This document shows positions 61,890 to 64,000 of a stretch of 64,000 nt of DNA, piece after piece. Both the position numbers and the translations under genes were made by a program. Every line of letters begins with the position of its first letter. The stretch's first letter is position 1. The notes under the pieces are model-generated. The model saw only the letters and a program-made list of their open reading frames with translations. It ran no database searches and was not told the origin of the DNA. The DNA is from Kibdelosporangium banguiense (GTDB lineage Bacteria; Actinomycetota; Actinomycetes; Mycobacteriales; Pseudonocardiaceae): positions 6,461,203 through 6,525,202 of the forward strand of contig NZ_JAGINW010000001.1 in assembly GCF_017876405.1 (NCBI RefSeq). Direction: 5' to 3'.

Positions 61890-64000
61890 ATGGTGTTAGT
61901 CGAGCGAAATGGCCCGTTGGGCGCATTGGAGCGGTTGCTGGACCAGAGCGCCACGGGGCAGGGCCGGGTCGCTCTGGTCACCGGCGGCCTGGCCACGGGC
62001 AAGACCGAGTTGTTGCGTGAGTTCGCCGACCGTGCGGGGCGCGCAGGCGCGCTGGTGCTGTCGGCCGCCGGCTCACGTGCCGAGCAGTCCCTGCAGCTGG
62101 GCGTGATGTGCCAGATTCTGTACGGCTCGGCGTTCCCGGACGTGCCGCGGCCCGCCATGTCTACTGTGGACGCGATCGGCTGGGACGGGATCGACCCGGA
62201 CCCGGCCGTGGTCGGCCCGCTCGACGCCCATGTGGTGCGTGACATGTGCACGGCTGTACTCGAAGTCGCCAGGACGCGCCCAGTCGTGATCGCGATCGAC
62301 GACGTCCAGTTCGTCGACGGCGCGTCGCTGCGGGTGCTGTTGTACCTGCGGCGCAGAATGGCCACCGCGCCGATCCTGCTGATCCTGTCCGGCTGGGAGC
62401 AGCGCCGGCGCGCGTGGCCGTCGTTCCGGGCCGAGATCACGCGCCAGCAGCACGAACAGGTCCGGCTGACGACATTGTCCCCGGACGGTGTCACCGAGTT
62501 GCTCATGAGCCGTCTGGAAAGCGTGCCGGCATCCCGGCTCGCGGTCGCCTGCTTCGACCTCAGCGGCGGGAATCCGTTGCTTGTCAACGCTCTTCTGGAC
62601 GATCTGGCCGGCGATGAACTCATGCCGGGGACCGCCTACGGGCAGGCCGTGCTGACGTGCCTGCATCGAACCGAGCCGCAGTTGTTCGGCGTCGCGAGCG
62701 CAGCGGCCGTGCTTGACGAGCACGTCACGCCTGTATTGGTAGGGCAACTCATAGGTGAGACCGTCGACGAGGTCATGCCGTCGCTTGAGGTGCTCACGGT
62801 CGCAGGCGTCTTCGACGGTTACAAATTCCGGCACCCGGCCGCGGCGGCGACCGTTCTCGACAGTCTCCCGCCCGACGAACGGTCCCGGCTGCACCAGCAC
62901 GCTGCGGCTCTGCTGCACCAGCAAGGCGTTGGCGCCATTGAGATCGCGCGCCACCTGGTGTCGGCGGACGCGGCCGGTGAGGTGTGGGCGATCAAGCTTC
63001 TGCGTGAGGCGTCAGAGCGCGCGCTGGCCGACGACGATGTCGCGTGGGCCGCGCAGTGTCTCCGTCTGGCGCTACGAGACACCACCAGCGATACAGACCG
63101 GTTGGCCATCACGAAGGCGTTGGCCCGCGTGGAATGGCGGGTCAACCCTGCGGCCGCGGCCCTGCACCTCAAGCCGCTGGACGACGCGCTGCAGGAGGGT
63201 ACGTTGGCGGGCAGGGACGCCGTCACCCTGGCCCGGCACGCCCTTTGGCGCGGCGACAAAACCACGGTCGTGACCGCGCTCGCCGCGTGCGAATCCGACG
63301 TGCAGGTCGCGGCTGAGCTGCGGCTGGTGTTCGAATGGCTGTACGGCTCGCAGCAGGCGCTGCCGTCCAACGACCGGACGGGTGTGCCGCCTGGCAACCC
63401 GTGGGTCCAGGTGGCGGCCAAACTGAGCGGGCTGATGATCAAAGGCAGGTCGGAGGACGTCTCCGGCAGCGCCGAGCACATTCTGCAGAGCTGCCATCTC
63501 GGCGACACGACACTGGAGGTCGTGGCCGCGGCCCTGCTCGCGCTGGCGTTCGCCGACAAGCCGGACAAGGCCGCGTTCTGGTGTGACGCGTTGGCCGAGG
63601 AGGCCGAACGACGCAACGCGCCGACCTGGCAAGCGCTTCTCGGTGCGGTACGGGCCGACATCGCGCTCCGGCAAGGGGATCTGGCACTTGCCGAATCCCG
63701 ATCGGTACTGGCGTTGTCCCTGCTGCCCGCCGAGGGGTGGGGCGTCCTTATCGGACTGCCGAGAGCCACGCTGTTGCTGGCGTACACAGCGATGGGACGT
63801 CCTGAAGCCGCAGCCGACGTGCTCAAGCAGTTCGTGCCCGACCGGATGTTCCAGACCGTGATCGGACTCCGTTACCTGCACGCGCGCGGGCACTACTACC
63901 TGGCCACGGGACGTGCCCTGGCCGCGCTGGACGACTTCCAGACGTGCGACCGGCAGATGCGGGAATGGAACATCGACGTGCCCTCGCTTGTCCCCGCGCA
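61890..64000 (+). CDS. LAL-type (LuxR large ATP-binding) regulator, 3' end outside window
   Basis: From ATG 61890 the frame is open to the window edge (over 700 residues). The N-terminal AAA-like domain has Walker A GGLATGKTELL and Walker B VVIAIDDVQFVDG, followed by SGGNPLLVNALL and then TPR-like helices (for example LALAFADKPDKAAFWCDAL). LAL regulators end in a LuxR HTH, which would lie beyond the window, so the type is inferred from the visible part. They often activate specialised-metabolite clusters. Confidence 0.8.
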   Translation, partial: MVLVERNGPLGALERLLDQSATGQGRVALVTGGLATGKTELLREFADRAGRAGALVLSAAGSRAEQSLQLGVMCQILYGSAFPDVPRPAMSTVDAIGWDGIDPDPAVVGPLDAHVVRDMCTAVLEVARTRPVVIAIDDVQFVDGASLRVLLYLRRRMATAPILLILSGWEQRRRAWPSFRAEITRQQHEQVRLTTLSPDGVTELLMSRLESVPASRLAVACFDLSGGNPLLVNALLDDLAGDELMPGTAYGQAVLTCLHRTEPQLFGVASAAAVLDEHVTPVLVGQLIGETVDEVMPSLEVLTVAGVFDGYKFRHPAAAATVLDSLPPDERSRLHQHAAALLHQQGVGAIEIARHLVSADAAGEVWAIKLLREASERALADDDVAWAAQCLRLALRDTTSDTDRLAITKALARVEWRVNPAAAALHLKPLDDALQEGTLAGRDAVTLARHALWRGDKTTVVTALAACESDVQVAAELRLVFEWLYGSQQALPSNDRTGVPPGNPWVQVAAKLSGLMIKGRSEDVSGSAEHILQSCHLGDTTLEVVAAALLALAFADKPDKAAFWCDALAEEAERRNAPTWQALLGAVRADIALRQGDLALAESRSVLALSLLPAEGWGVLIGLPRATLLLAYTAMGRPEAAADVLKQFVPDRMFQTVIGLRYLHARGHYYLATGRALAALDDFQTCDRQMREWNIDVPSLVPA

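Overview
The window is high-GC, densely packed actinobacterial chromosome. GTG starts are frequent, and ATGA/GTGA stop-start overlaps are common. Gene content (NuoF-like/ApbE redox operon, acVLRF1, ABC-F, SARP, ANTAR, STAS, LCP) fits a filamentous actinomycete, most likely Pseudonocardiales (Kibdelosporangium, Lentzea or Amycolatopsis type); this placement is inference from style and protein resemblance, not from a marker gene. No rRNA, tRNA or CRISPR array was seen.

Layout. 0-3 kb: partial serine hydrolase, then a coupled minus-strand operon (EamA exporter, truncated M17 peptidase domain, PhzF). 3-8.3 kb: palindrome, secreted S8-type protease with an unusual active site, LtrA membrane protein, frameshifted acVLRF1. 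8.3-19.7 kb: mostly housekeeping genes (ABC-F, conserved small HTH protein, GT87 mannosyltransferase, ABC exporter, SIS protein, MobA-like enzyme, two alpha/beta hydrolases, LCP ligase, NAD kinase, anti-sigma/STAS pair). 19.7-21.5 kb: tandem DnaA-box-containing repeats split by an intact IS256-family element with a 9-bp target duplication. 21.8-33.3 kb: secreted ricin/beta-helix protein, then a stress and metabolism block (SRPBCC, broken topoisomerase IB, phosphoketolase-acetate kinase operon, hemerythrin, STAS, DUF6328, GAF-ANTAR, DUF2306).

33.3-41 kb: large SARP/AfsR regulator starting inside the stop of an HxlR remnant, divergent from a frameshifted imine-reductase-like gene; then AlkB, a double USP, a TPR protein and a DUF3800 protein. 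41-45.7 kb: secreted sialidase-like protein and a five-gene, fully coupled redox operon (anchor protein, ApbE, haem membrane protein, NuoF-like, ferredoxin). 45.9-50.4 kb: rhamnose catabolism (RhaB, bifunctional aldolase/dehydrogenase) with a divergent LacI regulator and candidate operators. 50.5-54 kb: tannase-family esterase, GH25 lysozyme, small secreted protein.

54.2-60.7 kb is the most distinctive locus: a compact azole-type RiPP cluster with a 69-aa precursor, a fused E1-like/YcaO cyclodehydratase, a SagB dehydrogenase and a histidine kinase/response regulator pair, preceded by a TATGAG repeat array. The precursor core (one Cys, one Ser, two Thr) does not match a product class I recognise. 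The window ends in a LAL-type regulator that runs off the edge.

Several genes are decayed or truncated (M17 domain, acVLRF1, topoisomerase IB, DJ-1/PfpI, HxlR, imine reductase). Three of these remnants are translationally coupled to an intact downstream gene.
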